From assembly GCA_004009845.1 (NCBI GenBank), contig RMBW01000278.1, positions 1-15,963 on the forward strand: a DNA stretch of 15,963 bases, given 5' to 3'. Positions 15,790 to 15,963 of the stretch are shown here, piece after piece. Position 1 is the first letter of the stretch. Each line of letters starts with the position of its first letter. Under the pieces are notes generated by a model. The model was not told the origin of the DNA and made no database searches. It saw only the letters and a program-made list of their open reading frames with translations. The DNA comes from Davidsoniella eucalypti (taxonomy: Eukaryota; Ascomycota; Sordariomycetes; Microascales; Ceratocystidaceae). The position numbers were made by a program, and so were the translations under genes.

Positions 15790-15963
15790 AGCAAATCCGA
15801 CAAGGGCTATGGCGTGACCCTCGACACACGCAATCCTCCCCGCTGGAGGCTATGCGCAGACCACTGCGCCACGACGACCGCTTGCGCCCCTGGCGCCTAC
15901 CGCTTCCGGTATCTTTACCCTGTTTGGAAAGTGTTATTTTTGTTTTATTGGATTGTTACCATG
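15790..15963 (+). other. Post-pol tail of right gypsy copy, no gene seen
   Basis: The 174 bp after the chromodomain stop have no supported ORF. They contain a perfect hairpin GCGCAG-ACCA-CTGCGC (15854-15869). No polypurine tract or LTR start is visible before the window ends, so this is probably the 3' untranslated part of the element. Confidence 0.6.

Larger units (their letters stand above)
9669..15963 (+). mobile_element. Right Ty3/gypsy chromovirus copy (3' LTR outside window)
   Basis: This is the second copy of the family at 1-4674, on the plus strand: proposed LTR, primer site, hairpin minisatellite, gag, pol and a C-terminal chromodomain. It inserted into LINE-B ORF1 after a GWQKVTR motif. 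The left flank acccg (9664-9668) is one half of the expected short target duplication. No sequence matching the LTR start TGTAAGGGTC recurs before 15963, so the 3' LTR has not been reached. The chromodomain and the likely self-priming primer site place it in the Tf1/sushi type of chromoviruses, a placement based on motifs only. Confidence 0.93.

Overview
The window is almost entirely nested retrotransposons, with no host gene that I can support. The combination points to a filamentous or basidiomycete-type fungus: chromodomain-carrying Ty3/gypsy elements of the Tf1/sushi type, plus Tad-like two-ORF LINEs with an APE-type endonuclease. The sequence does not let me name a species.

Layout, left to right. 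Positions 1-4674 (minus strand) hold a Ty3/gypsy copy whose 3' part lies outside the window: pol (frameshifted in RNase H), an intact gag, a leader with a hairpin minisatellite, and a 5' LTR. Positions 4675-5015 are a fragment of a third, diverged gypsy reverse transcriptase, cut on both sides. Positions 5016-8757 are a LINE (here LINE-A) with ORF1 and ORF2. Each ORF is broken by a tiny 5'-truncated poly(A) retro-insertion with its own target-site duplication. Positions 8758-9668 are the 5' part of a second, related but diverged LINE (LINE-B) that cuts LINE-A just after its RT catalytic motif. Positions 9669-15963 hold a second copy of the first gypsy family on the plus strand, which cuts LINE-B ORF1. 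Its 3' LTR is outside the window.

The two gypsy copies stand head to head (5' LTRs facing each other). They form a roughly 4.7 kb inverted repeat around about 5 kb of older elements. They are mostly about 99% identical by eye (one mismatch across the proposed 179 bp LTRs), so both insertions look recent. Their lesions are complementary: the left copy has an open gag and a frameshifted pol, while the right copy has a frameshifted gag and a pol open through PR, RT, RNase H and the integrase core. At least seven insertion events are stacked here.

The most interesting points are these: (i) a complete-looking -1 frameshift signal between gag and pol; (ii) an 11-nt perfect inverted repeat that fits Tf1-style self-priming; (iii) an array of hairpin-forming repeats in the leader, with different copy number in the two copies; (iv) an 85-bp, 21%-diverged patch in otherwise near-identical gag genes; (v) an identical 44-bp module at the 5' ends of two LINEs that are otherwise strongly diverged; (vi) two micro-retroinsertions with only 19-40 bp of body that share the same 3' end. 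I found no tRNA, rRNA, CRISPR or bacterial-type feature. Identity figures are hand counts, not alignments.
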